In this document: piece after piece, positions 18,353 through 25,770 of the stretch
Layout: the number at the start of each line of letters is the position of its first letter
Numbering within the stretch: position 1 is the first letter of the stretch
From: Novosphingobium sp.
GTDB lineage: Bacteria > Pseudomonadota > Alphaproteobacteria > Sphingomonadales > Sphingomonadaceae
DNA length: 50,909 nt
Direction: 5' to 3'
NCBI RefSeq assembly: GCF_027489515.1
Contig: NZ_JAIXZS010000025.1
Coordinates: forward strand, 1-50,909
Translations under genes and position numbers: made by a program
The notes under the pieces: generated by a model
Told to the model about the DNA's origin: nothing
Seen by the model: the letters and a program-made list of their open reading frames with translations, nothing else
Databases searched by the model: none

Positions 18353-18442
18353 GGCCGCATCCCTTCGCTGGCGAAGGCGCCACCTTGCCCGGAAACCGGC
18401 AGGTTGGCGTCGGGGCGTCGCTCCCCAACTCTTGATGCGGCC
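18353..18442 (-). promoter_or_regulatory. SAM (S-box, SAM-I clan) riboswitch aptamer upstream of metA
   Basis: On the minus strand a 9-bp P1 (GGCCGCATC / GATGCGGCC) closes a four-way junction. Next come the S-box hallmark ATCAAGAG; a P2 arm (TTGG/CCAA) enclosing GGAGCGAC-GCCCC-GACG, like the kink-turn/pseudoknot loop of SAM-I; AACC; a P3 arm (TGCC...GGCA); the conserved AAGGTG; and a perfect P4 (CCTTCG-CCAG-CGAAGG). It ends 68 nt before metA, a classic SAM-controlled gene. No U-tract terminator follows, so control of translation is likelier. J2/3 is shorter than in Bacillus S-boxes, so it may belong to the SAM-I/IV variant group. Confidence 0.78.
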
Positions 18443-18517
18443 CGGCACATAAGGGCGAAGCCGCAAGAATGCAACGCTGCGGCACATTCACGAGCCGCCG
18501 CAGTTCCCACTTGCTAT

Positions 18518-18532
18518 TGCAAATGCCTCGCA
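18518..18532 (+). promoter_or_regulatory. Fur-like box upstream of bfd-bfr
   Basis: TGCAAATGCCTCGCA, 11 of 15 matches to the perfect dyad TGCGAATCGTTCGCA found at 27487. About 40 nt before bfd. Iron-dependent control of bfd and bfr is common, so the site is plausible; binding is not shown. Confidence 0.5.
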
Positions 18533-18570
18533 TTACGTATTGAACGACACAGCGCGAGGATTCGCATCCG

Positions 18571-18747
18571 ATGTACATCTGCATCTGCAACGCCATCCGC
18601 GAAAAGGACCTGCGCCGTGCTGCGTGCGAGCAGAGCGGCGATGCCGAAGTGCTCTACGCCCGGCTCGGTTTTGCGCCGCAGTGCCGCCAGTGCCTTGAAG
18701 ACGCCGAGCAGATCATCAGCGAGGCGCGCGCCTGCATCCCCGCGTAG
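18571..18747 (+). CDS. bfd: Bacterioferritin-associated ferredoxin
   Basis: 58 residues. [2Fe-2S] BFD-type domain: Cys4 and Cys6 in MYICICNAI, and the second pair in PQCRQC, the C-x-C...C-x2-C spacing of Bfd. It passes electrons to ferric iron stored in bacterioferritin so iron can be released. Good context: 73 nt before bfr on the same strand and a Fur-like box just upstream. AGGA lies a few bases before the ATG. A short direct repeat GCCGCGGCCT (twice) fills part of the bfd-bfr gap. Confidence 0.92.
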   Translation: MYICICNAIREKDLRRAACEQSGDAEVLYARLGFAPQCRQCLEDAEQIISEARACIPA

Positions 18748-18820
18748 TGCCCGCCGCGGCCTGACTCTTGCGCCGCGGCCTCACGCTCTCTAGTCTCGTG
18801 TCAAAGCGAGGAGACGCAGC

Positions 18821-19300
18821 GTGAAGGGTGATGCCAAGGTCATCGAATTCCTCAACAAGGCCCTGCTCAACGAGCTGACGGCGATCAACCAGTACTGGCT
18901 GCATTATCGCATGTTGGCCAATTGGGGCCTCAAGAAGCTCGCCGAATACGAGCGCCACGAATCAATCGACGAGATGAAGCATGCGGACCGACTGGCGGAC
19001 CGCATCCTGTTCCTCGACGGGCTGCCCAATTTTCAGGCGATCGGCCGCCTGCGCATCGGCGAAGACGTCGAGGACGTGCTCAAGGCCGATCTCGCGCTGG
19101 AGCATGACGCGATCCCGCTGCTCAAGGATGCGATTGCCCACTGCGAAAGCGTGCGCGATTTCGTGAGCCGCGACCTGTTTGCGGATATCCTCGCGAACGA
19201 GGAAGAGCATGTCGACGTGCTTGAAACCCAGTTCGAGATGATCGCGCGGATGGGCCTTGCCAACTACATCCAGCTCAACAGCGAGGCATCGGAGGCCTGA
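18821..19300 (+). CDS. bfr: Bacterioferritin
   Basis: 159 residues. 24-mer haem-containing iron store. All ferroxidase ligands are at the canonical places: Glu18, Glu51, His54, Glu94, Glu127 and His130; the haem-ligand Met52 is present, so this is a true haem Bfr and not a plain ferritin. Starts at GTG with GAGGAG upstream. Ends 16 nt before the convergent amidohydrolase gene. Confidence 0.97.
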   Translation: MKGDAKVIEFLNKALLNELTAINQYWLHYRMLANWGLKKLAEYERHESIDEMKHADRLADRILFLDGLPNFQAIGRLRIGEDVEDVLKADLALEHDAIPLLKDAIAHCESVRDFVSRDLFADILANEEEHVDVLETQFEMIARMGLANYIQLNSEASEA

Positions 19301-19316
19301 TCGGCAGCAGGTCCGT

Positions 19317-20594
19317 TCAGGGCGCGGCGCGGACTACCACCTCGCCGCCCTTCATCACGAACGCGGGCTTTTCCAGCAGGCGCACGTTGGCGAGCGGATC
19401 GCCATCGACTGCCACCAGATCGCCATAGCGGCCCGGTGCGATGGCGCCGACGTCCGCCGTCTTGTCGAGCGCTTCGGCCGCGCTGCGGGTGGCGGCCTGA
19501 AGCGCTTCCAGCGGGGTCATGCCCCACTCGACCATCTTGGCGAACTGCTTCGCATTGTCGCCGTTGGGATAGACGCCGCCATCGGTGCCGAACAGCAACT
19601 TGACCCCGGCAGCGTGCGCGGCGCGGAAGGTTTCGCGCTGCTTGCGGCCGATCATGCGCTCCTTGGCGAGGCTTTCCTCGAACACGCCGTTCTTCTCACC
19701 CTCGGCCAGAATGTAGTCGTCGTTGTAGATATCCATGTCGAGCCAGGCACCCTTGGCCTTGGCGAGCTTGAAGCTCTCGTCATCGGCAAGACTTGCGTGC
19801 TCGATCGTATCGACCCCGCCGCGCAGCGCATCGTTGATGCCGGCCGTACCGTGGGCGTGGGCGGCGACGCGCATGCCGAGCATGTGCGCCTCGTCGGTGA
19901 CGGCCTTGATCTCCTCAAGCGTCATCTGCTGGCCGCCAACCGTATCGGTCTTGGAGAAGACGCCGCCGGTCATGCAGACCTTGATCACTTCCGCACCGTA
20001 CTTGCGCATTCGGCGCACGGCCGCGCGAAACTCGTTGGGCGAGTTGGCGATGCCCGGTGAGGGGGCCTTGATCGACGGGGGGAACTCGGTCGAATCACAG
20101 TGCCCGCCGGTTGCGCCCAATGCATAGGTAGCTGGCACAATGCGCGGGCCAGTGATGTAGCCAGCCTCGATGCCCTGCTTGAGCGCCACATCGTCGAAGT
20201 TGTTCGCGCCGACATTGCGCACCGTGGTGAAACCGGCCTCGAGCGTCCGCTTCGCATTGGCAACGCCGACCACGGTCCAGAAATTGTCCGTATACTCAAG
20301 GCTGCGATAGCCGCTGTAGCGCGGATCACCGGTGAGATGGACATGCATGTCGATCAAGCCGGGGACGAGCGTGCGCGTGCCGAGATCAATCATCTCCGCG
20401 CCAGCGGGCATGGCATCTCCGGCCTTGCCAACCGCAGCAATGCGGCCATCGGTGATCACGACCTGAACGTTGTCCACCGTCCGTCCCGCGAGCACATCGA
20501 CCATGTGCGCGGCGCGGACGACGACCGTCTTAGCAGCGGCGGGCGCCGCGGCCAGTGCCAGCCCGATAGTGATCGCCCCGAATACACTGCGCAT
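19317..20594 (-). CDS. Secreted metal-dependent amidohydrolase
   Basis: 425 residues. The N-terminus (MRSVFGAITIGLALAAAPAAAKT) is a Sec signal peptide, placing the enzyme in the periplasm. Amidohydrolase-superfamily metal ligands: DMHVH (HxH), the lysine in EVIKVCMTGG, AAHAHG, TIEHAS and GTDGG. Nearest types are the imidazolonepropionase-like/Xaa-Pro and Xaa-Arg dipeptidase groups abundant in sphingomonads and caulobacters; the substrate is open. I chose the ATG at 20594 (GGGAG upstream) because a signal peptide then begins cleanly. Last of three leftward genes after hisN and the GGCT-fold gene. Confidence 0.87.
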   Translation of the reverse strand: MRSVFGAITIGLALAAAPAAAKTVVVRAAHMVDVLAGRTVDNVQVVITDGRIAAVGKAGDAMPAGAEMIDLGTRTLVPGLIDMHVHLTGDPRYSGYRSLEYTDNFWTVVGVANAKRTLEAGFTTVRNVGANNFDDVALKQGIEAGYITGPRIVPATYALGATGGHCDSTEFPPSIKAPSPGIANSPNEFRAAVRRMRKYGAEVIKVCMTGGVFSKTDTVGGQQMTLEEIKAVTDEAHMLGMRVAAHAHGTAGINDALRGGVDTIEHASLADDESFKLAKAKGAWLDMDIYNDDYILAEGEKNGVFEESLAKERMIGRKQRETFRAAHAAGVKLLFGTDGGVYPNGDNAKQFAKMVEWGMTPLEALQAATRSAAEALDKTADVGAIAPGRYGDLVAVDGDPLANVRLLEKPAFVMKGGEVVVRAAP

Positions 20595-20657
20595 TCCCGA
20601 TATCTCCCGATGTGTCGAAAGCTTGCTCGCATGCACGGGCAAGGCTGGCAAGACGGC

Positions 20658-21104
20658 TTATTCCGAGAGGACAGGAAGACCGTGCGCAGCAGCGTGGGCC
20701 GCAAAATCGCCGCCGGGAACCACCCTCAGACCCAGCGGCGCACGGCGATTGGGAAGATACGCCGCGGCTCGCAAAGGGCCGGCGCGGGTGTGGACGAGAA
20801 GATGGGCGCGCCGGTACTCCCCGCGCCCGGGACGGCGCGGATCGCAGTATTCCCAGGCATCGAAGGCCGCGAGCACGGCGCGCGGTATTGGCTTCAAGCC
20901 GCCGTAGACCCAGCCCTTGACCCTTCCGGCACCTGGCATCAGCACTGGATAAACCCCGAGGGGATCGCGCCGCAGGAACAACGCTCCGCGCACCCAGCCG
21001 CGACGCGGCCGCCCGCCAAGCCGAGGCAGCAGCGTTTCGGTCAGCGTGTTCGCATGCTCATGCGTCAGCGTGCCGTAGAAGAACAGGCGGCGCGGAGCCT
21101 GCAT
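20658..21104 (-). CDS. Gamma-glutamylcyclotransferase-fold (AIG2-like) protein
   Basis: 148 residues. LFFYGTLTHEHAN at residues 7-19 is the YGTL motif of the GGCT/AIG2 fold, followed by KGWVYGGL and AAFDAWEY. Members cyclise gamma-glutamyl amines or peptides; the exact substrate cannot be assigned. Its ATG is only 4 nt after the hisN stop, so translation is probably coupled. The C-terminal half is unusually arginine-rich (PNRRAPLGLRVVPGG). Confidence 0.82.
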   Translation of the reverse strand: MQAPRRLFFYGTLTHEHANTLTETLLPRLGGRPRRGWVRGALFLRRDPLGVYPVLMPGAGRVKGWVYGGLKPIPRAVLAAFDAWEYCDPRRPGRGEYRRAHLLVHTRAGPLRAAAYLPNRRAPLGLRVVPGGDFAAHAAAHGLPVLSE

Positions 21105-21108
21105 CGAA

Positions 21109-21900
21109 TCAATGGTGGCAGGCCAGCGCCTCGACCACGTCCTCGAGCCGCGCGGCATCACCAATCGCGATGACGTGGCCATCAGACCCGGCATGAAGCG
21201 GCTCGCCGTTCCAATCGGCCATGGTGCCGCCCGCGCCTTCGACGATCGGCACGAGTGCCGCCCAGTCGTGCAGTTTGAGTCCCGCTTCGCAGACGACATC
21301 GAGAAACCCGGAGGCAAGCATCGCGTAGTTGTAGCAATCGCCGCCCATGACCATGCGCTTGTGATCGGTCTTTGCCGCGAGGCCCATGAAGTGCGCCCCA
21401 TCGTGATCATCGAAGTAGTGCGGCCCGGTGGTGGCAAGCGCGGCATCGTCGAGCTGCGCACAGGCACGGGTGCGCACCGCGTGGCCGTTCAGCGTCGTTG
21501 GCCGCCCAACCGCGCCAACCCAGCGCTCTCCCAGTATTGGCTGGTCGATCACGCCGATGACGGGGAAACCTTCAACGACCAGTGCAATCAAGGTCCCGAA
21601 CAGCGGGCGCCCGGCAAGGAAACCTGTTGTCCCGTCAATCGGATCGAGCACCCAGCTGCGCCCGGACGAACCAGGCGTTGCCCCCATTTCCTCACCGATC
21701 ACGGTATCGTCCGGCACTTCGGCCGAAAGGATGGCACGCATGGCCTCCTCCGCGGCGCGGTCCGCCAAGGTGACAGGCGAGGCATCGGCCTTGCGATCGG
21801 CCGAGAGACCACTGCGAAAGAACGGGCGGATGGCAGCCCCGGCGGCATCGGCAAGGCGCAGGGCAAGTGCGATGTCTCGGTCGAGATCGGTGTCCTTCAT
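21109..21900 (-). CDS. hisN: Histidinol-phosphatase, inositol-monophosphatase type
   Basis: 263 residues. IMPase-fold Mg2+ phosphatase: IGEEMG (about 69-74) and WVLDPIDGTTGF (about 82-93) supply the metal ligands, and the late LKLHDWAALVPIVEGAGG block completes the site. In alphaproteobacteria and actinobacteria this branch does the penultimate step of histidine synthesis (HisN); inositol or other sugar-phosphate activity is the alternative. The window also has hisC at 1119, but the two are not linked. Confidence 0.85.
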   Translation of the reverse strand: MKDTDLDRDIALALRLADAAGAAIRPFFRSGLSADRKADASPVTLADRAAEEAMRAILSAEVPDDTVIGEEMGATPGSSGRSWVLDPIDGTTGFLAGRPLFGTLIALVVEGFPVIGVIDQPILGERWVGAVGRPTTLNGHAVRTRACAQLDDAALATTGPHYFDDHDGAHFMGLAAKTDHKRMVMGGDCYNYAMLASGFLDVVCEAGLKLHDWAALVPIVEGAGGTMADWNGEPLHAGSDGHVIAIGDAARLEDVVEALACHH

Positions 21901-22124
21901 CGCTCAGCCATGGGCCTCGTCCGGGTCTGCGGTCAAGAGGCGGCGATGCAAGGAGCGCCGGCGATCGCGCAGTGGCGCCTTGCCCTCAAAGACCAACGAT
22001 CTTGGCTAAATTGCAAGTTTGTGCTTATCGATAGTGACATGGCGCACACCCGGGGGACGATGGGGTGGCTAAACCGTTCATCAGGCAGGCGAGTTCTGCC
22101 CGGTTTCGGTTTCAGGGGGCTTAG

Positions 22125-23069
22125 ATGAACCGGATGAGCAGACCTGCCATTGACCCGGCAATTGCCTCGGGTGCGGCGGCAACGCGGGATGGTCAGCCGA
22201 TCTCCTATAGTCGCGCGCCGGCGCGCGACCTCGCACCGTGGATCGCCCGGCTTTATGTGACGATCGTCGACGCTCCGGCAGACTACGCGCTTTCGTGCGG
22301 CATCTTCAGCGATGCGGCGATGCTGCGGATCCAGCTGCGCGGTGACTGGGTCGCCGAAACCGCTGAGGGACGGCGCGAAATGGGCCGTGCTGCGCTCTAT
22401 TTCGGGCCGCAGACGCGCAGGATGCCGATAACCGTCCGCGGCAGCTTCACCAGTGTGGGCCTCTCGTTTCGTGCCGGCGCCTGCCATGCACTGAGCCGCA
22501 TCAAGCTCGACACAATGTGCGACAAGCTGGCGCCCCTTGAAGCGATGGGGATGTGCCAGGAAGAGTGGATGAGCCTGTTCCAGCAGGATGGCTCGCCAGA
22601 AGTCTGGTGCGGTGCGATGGAGGAGGCGGTGCGCCGTCTGATCGCGCGCACCGGCGCCGGCGAGCCGGACGCAGTGGCAGCCTCGGTCGAGGCCGCTGCG
22701 TTCACCAATCCCGAGATCACCGTGGCGAGGCTGGCCCAGCATTGCGGCACCGAGCAGCGCAAGCTGGAGCGGCTGGTCCGCCGCGATTTCGGCATGCCGC
22801 CCAAGCAGGTGCTGCGCCGCGCCCGCGCGCTCGACATGGCGAGCCACTTGCGCGGGGTGGCAGATCACGACGAGGCCGAGGCGCTGGCGCTGCGCTACTA
22901 TGACCAGAGCCACCTGATCCGCGAGTTCACCGCGCTGTTCGGGATGAGCCCGCGCCAGTTCGTCGATTCGCCGCAGCCGCTGATGACGCTCTCGCTGGAA
23001 ACGCGGCAAGCGCGCCGGCTCGAGACGATCGCGCGAATCGCGCCGGGCGACATCAAGCCCTGGCAGTAG
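22125..23069 (+). CDS. AraC-family transcriptional regulator (paralogue)
   Basis: 314 residues. Same architecture as the regulator at 15583-16503: N-terminal sensing region, then two helix-turn-helix units (VARLAQHCGTEQRKLERLVRRDFGM and YYDQSHLIREFTALFGMSPRQF), with shared features such as FGMPP/FGFPP and RRAR/RRQR. Strong AGGGGG Shine-Dalgarno. The 224 nt before it hold no gene I can support, but include a short A+T-richer patch (21995-22040) where a promoter would fit. Its 3' end overlaps the convergent rluE by 17 nt. Confidence 0.86.
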   Translation: MNRMSRPAIDPAIASGAAATRDGQPISYSRAPARDLAPWIARLYVTIVDAPADYALSCGIFSDAAMLRIQLRGDWVAETAEGRREMGRAALYFGPQTRRMPITVRGSFTSVGLSFRAGACHALSRIKLDTMCDKLAPLEAMGMCQEEWMSLFQQDGSPEVWCGAMEEAVRRLIARTGAGEPDAVAASVEAAAFTNPEITVARLAQHCGTEQRKLERLVRRDFGMPPKQVLRRARALDMASHLRGVADHDEAEALALRYYDQSHLIREFTALFGMSPRQFVDSPQPLMTLSLETRQARRLETIARIAPGDIKPWQ

Positions 23070-23607
23070 GACTTTCGCGCCATTCCCCGGGCGCGAGGCC
23101 TTCGAGCGTCCATTCCCCGATACGCCAGCGCACCAGCCGCAAGGTGGGGAAACCGGCAGCAGCCGTCATCCGGCGCACCTGGCGGTTGCGCCCCTCGCGG
23201 ATCGTCAGTTCGAGCCAGCAATCGGGCACACTCTTGCGAAAACGGACCGGCGGATCGCGCGGCCAGAGCGCGGGCGGATCGATCCGGCGCACATCGGCGG
23301 GCAAGGTCGGCCCATCCTTCAGCACGAGTCCACGGCGCAGCGGTTCGAGCGCCGCTTCATCCGGATCACCTTCGACCTGCACCAGATAGGTCTTGGCCAG
23401 CTTGTAGCGCGGATCGGCGATGCGCGCCTGCAGGCGGCCATCATCGGTGAGCAGCGTTAGCCCCTCGCTGTCGTGATCGAGTCGGCCGGCGGGATAGACA
23501 CCGGGGCGCTTGATGAAATCAGCCAGCGTGGGCCGCGGCGGGCCATTGGGTTCCGGGCTGAACTGGCACAGCACGCCAAAAGGCTTGTTGAACAGGATCA
23601 GCGCCAT
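23053..23607 (-). CDS. rluE: Ribosomal large subunit pseudouridine synthase (RsuA/RluE type)
   Basis: 184 residues. MALILFNKPFGVLCQF start, catalytic Asp in AGRLDHDSEGL, and REGRNRQVRRM at the C-terminus identify the RsuA/RluB/E/F family. Lacks an S4 domain and is short, as in RluE, which makes pseudouridine 2457 of 23S rRNA (E. coli numbering). The ATG at 23607 with GGGGAG just upstream is preferred to one four codons earlier. The target site is inferred from length and motifs only. Confidence 0.85.
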   Translation of the reverse strand: MALILFNKPFGVLCQFSPEPNGPPRPTLADFIKRPGVYPAGRLDHDSEGLTLLTDDGRLQARIADPRYKLAKTYLVQVEGDPDEAALEPLRRGLVLKDGPTLPADVRRIDPPALWPRDPPVRFRKSVPDCWLELTIREGRNRQVRRMTAAAGFPTLRLVRWRIGEWTLEGLAPGEWRESPTARA

Positions 23608-23730
23608 AGCGCTCCCCATGGGCCGCAATGGTGCCCGTGTCAAAAGCTGGGGGTTGGCCGATTGCGCGAGGCGCGCGGCGCGCTACACCTACTGGGCGGC
23701 GGCACGAGAACACGATGGGAGATGGGCTCC

Positions 23731-24624
23731 ATGGAAGCCTTGCGTACCGATGACAGCCGGTTCGAGAACCTGCCCGGCTATGACTTTGCGCCGCATTACG
23801 CCGAGAACCTCAAGGGCTATGAGGGTCTGCGAGTCCACTTTATCGATGAAGGCCCGCGTGATGCGGCAACCACGTTCCTGTGCCTCCATGGACAGCCGAG
23901 TTGGAGCTATCTGTACCGGAAGATGATCCCGGTGTTCGCCGCCGCTGGATACCGCGTCGTGGCGCCCGATCTGCTCGGCTTCGGGCGGTCGGACAAGCCG
24001 GTGAGCGAGACGGTCTACACCTTCCACTTCCACCGCAGCATGCTGATGGCCTTCATCGAAACGCTGGATCTCAGGCAGACAACGCTGGTCTGTCAGGACT
24101 GGGGCGGCATTCTCGGCCTTACCATCCCGCCTGACATGCCGGAGCGCTTCGAGCGGCTGCTGGTGATGAACACGGCAATCCCGACTGGCCAGTCCGCAGG
24201 GCCCGGCTTCGATGCATGGCGCGCCTACAACCGCAGCCAGCCCGATCTCGACATTCCAGCGCTGTTCAAGCGGGCGCAGGTGGGCATCAGCGATGCCGAG
24301 GCAGCTGCCTATGGCGCGCCGTTCCCCGATGCGACCTACAAGGCAGGCGTGCGGCGCTTTCCGGAACTGGTGATGACCAGCCCGGATATGGCAGGCGTAG
24401 CGGAAGCGAAGCGCGCCGCAGTGTGGTGGCACGATGAATGGCGCGGGCCGAGTTTCATGGCGGTGGGGATGATGGACCCCGTGCTCGGTCCGGACGTGAT
24501 GGCGGGCCTGCGCACCACGATCCATGGCTGCCGGCCGCCGCTGGAAATCGCGGACGGCGGGCATTTCGTGCAGGAACGCGGCGATGTGATCGCCAAAGCA
24601 GCGCTGGAGGCGTTCGGACTTTGA
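23731..24624 (+). CDS. Haloalkane dehalogenase (DhlA-like, HLD subfamily I)
   Basis: 297 residues. Hydrolyses carbon-halogen bonds via an alkyl-enzyme ester. Strongly resembles Xanthobacter DhlA along its length. Nucleophile Asp123 and halide-binding Trp124 (CQDWGG), second halide Trp163 (FDAWRAY), acid Asp249 (GMMDPVLGPD) and base His278 (GGHFVQE) correspond to DhlA Asp124, Trp125, Trp175, Asp260 and His289; oxyanion HGQPSW at 53-58. No signal peptide. The ATG at 23731 has GGGAG at 9-nt spacing; an ATG three codons earlier overlaps that site. It stands alone, with no haloacid dehalogenase or alcohol dehydrogenase nearby, so the natural substrate is open. Confidence 0.9.
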   Translation: MEALRTDDSRFENLPGYDFAPHYAENLKGYEGLRVHFIDEGPRDAATTFLCLHGQPSWSYLYRKMIPVFAAAGYRVVAPDLLGFGRSDKPVSETVYTFHFHRSMLMAFIETLDLRQTTLVCQDWGGILGLTIPPDMPERFERLLVMNTAIPTGQSAGPGFDAWRAYNRSQPDLDIPALFKRAQVGISDAEAAAYGAPFPDATYKAGVRRFPELVMTSPDMAGVAEAKRAAVWWHDEWRGPSFMAVGMMDPVLGPDVMAGLRTTIHGCRPPLEIADGGHFVQERGDVIAKAALEAFGL

Positions 24625-24639
24625 CCCAGTGCCCCGACC

Positions 24640-24661
24640 CCCTCCCCCGTCAGGGAGAGGG
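24640..24661. terminator. Possible bidirectional terminator between the dehalogenase gene and prs
   Basis: CCCTCCC / GGGAGAGGG inverted repeat with a small bulge and a short loop, lying in the 54 nt between the converging stop codons. No U-run on either side, so only weakly supported. Confidence 0.3.
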
Positions 24662-24678
24662 CCGGAACCTCTTGAAGA

Positions 24679-25614
24679 TCAATCGAACAGGCTGGAAACA
24701 GAACTTTCATCGGCAATGCGCCGAACGGCCTCGCCGATCAAGGGCGCAATCGTGAGCACGCGGATGCGGTCAGAGGCTTGCGTCGCTTCGGTCGGCAGGA
24801 TCGTGTCGGTGATCACGAGTTCCTTGAGCGCCGAGTTGTTGACCCGCGCGACGGCACCGCCTGAGAGCACGCCGTGGCTGATATAGGCCGCAACACCCTT
24901 GGCGCCGCCATCGAGCAGCGCCTGCGCCGCGTTGCACAGCGTGCCACCCGAATCGATGATGTCATCGATCAGGATGCACATACGGCCCGAGACATCGCCG
25001 ATGATGTTCATCACCTCGCTCTGGCCGGGACGGTCACGTCGCTTGTCGACGATGGCGAGCGGTGCGTTGTCGAGCCGCTTGGCGAGTGCGCGTGCGCGCA
25101 CCACGCCGCCAACGTCGGGCGAGACGACCATCAGGTCCTGCCCGCCGTAGCGCGTCTGGATATCAGCGGCCATGACGGGCGCGGCAAACAGGTTGTCGGT
25201 CGGGATATCGAAGAACCCCTGGATCTGTCCGGCGTGGAGATCGACTGCGAGAACGCGATCGGCGCCGGCCGTGGTGATCAGGTTGGCGACCAGCTTGGCC
25301 GAAATCGGGGTGCGCGGGCCGGGCTTGCGGTCCTGCCGGGCATAACCGAAGTAGGGGATGACTGCGGTGATCCGCTTGGCCGAGGCGCGGCGCAGCGCAT
25401 CGATGCAGATCAGCAGTTCCATCAGGTTGTCGTTCGCCGGATAGCCGGTTGACTGGACGATGAACACGTCTTCGCCGCGCACGTTCTCGTGAATTTCGAC
25501 GAAGACTTCCTCGTCGGCAAAGCGGCGGACCGAAGCCTCGGTCAGCGGCAGTTCGAGATAGGCGGCAATGGCGCGGGCCAGCGGCAGATTGCCGTTGCCG
25601 GACATGATCTTCAT
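24679..25614 (-). CDS. prs: Ribose-phosphate pyrophosphokinase
   Basis: 311 residues, normal size. Makes PRPP from ribose 5-phosphate and ATP for purine, pyrimidine, NAD, His and Trp synthesis. Conserved [10 protein letters not shown]-terminus, ATP-loop [19 protein letters not shown]-site [11 protein letters not shown]. The ATG at 25614 (MKIMSGNGN) follows GGGGAAG closely. Divergent from nadE across 156 nt, which contain TTGGGC-CTTA-GCCCAA (25650-25665), a possible operator. Confidence 0.97.
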   Translation of the reverse strand: MKIMSGNGNLPLARAIAAYLELPLTEASVRRFADEEVFVEIHENVRGEDVFIVQSTGYPANDNLMELLICIDALRRASAKRITAVIPYFGYARQDRKPGPRTPISAKLVANLITTAGADRVLAVDLHAGQIQGFFDIPTDNLFAAPVMAADIQTRYGGQDLMVVSPDVGGVVRARALAKRLDNAPLAIVDKRRDRPGQSEVMNIIGDVSGRMCILIDDIIDSGGTLCNAAQALLDGGAKGVAAYISHGVLSGGAVARVNNSALKELVITDTILPTEATQASDRIRVLTIAPLIGEAVRRIADESSVSSLFD

Positions 25615-25770
25615 GGGCTTCCCCGAGTCCCTCAACTCTGGTTGATGGGTTGGGCCTTAGCCCAAGATGACAGCATTGCAACGTTCGGACACATGGTTTT
25701 GCACCAAGGCAAGTCCTGCACCATTGGATATCCTTGAACTCGTCTGCCAATGCCGCCTAGGGTCATGGCC

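Noticed and set aside
22039..22128. 29-codon open frame ending in ATGA overlap with the second AraC gene
   Set aside because: Could be a leader peptide, but it has no Shine-Dalgarno and no recognisable control codons, so it is not listed as a gene.
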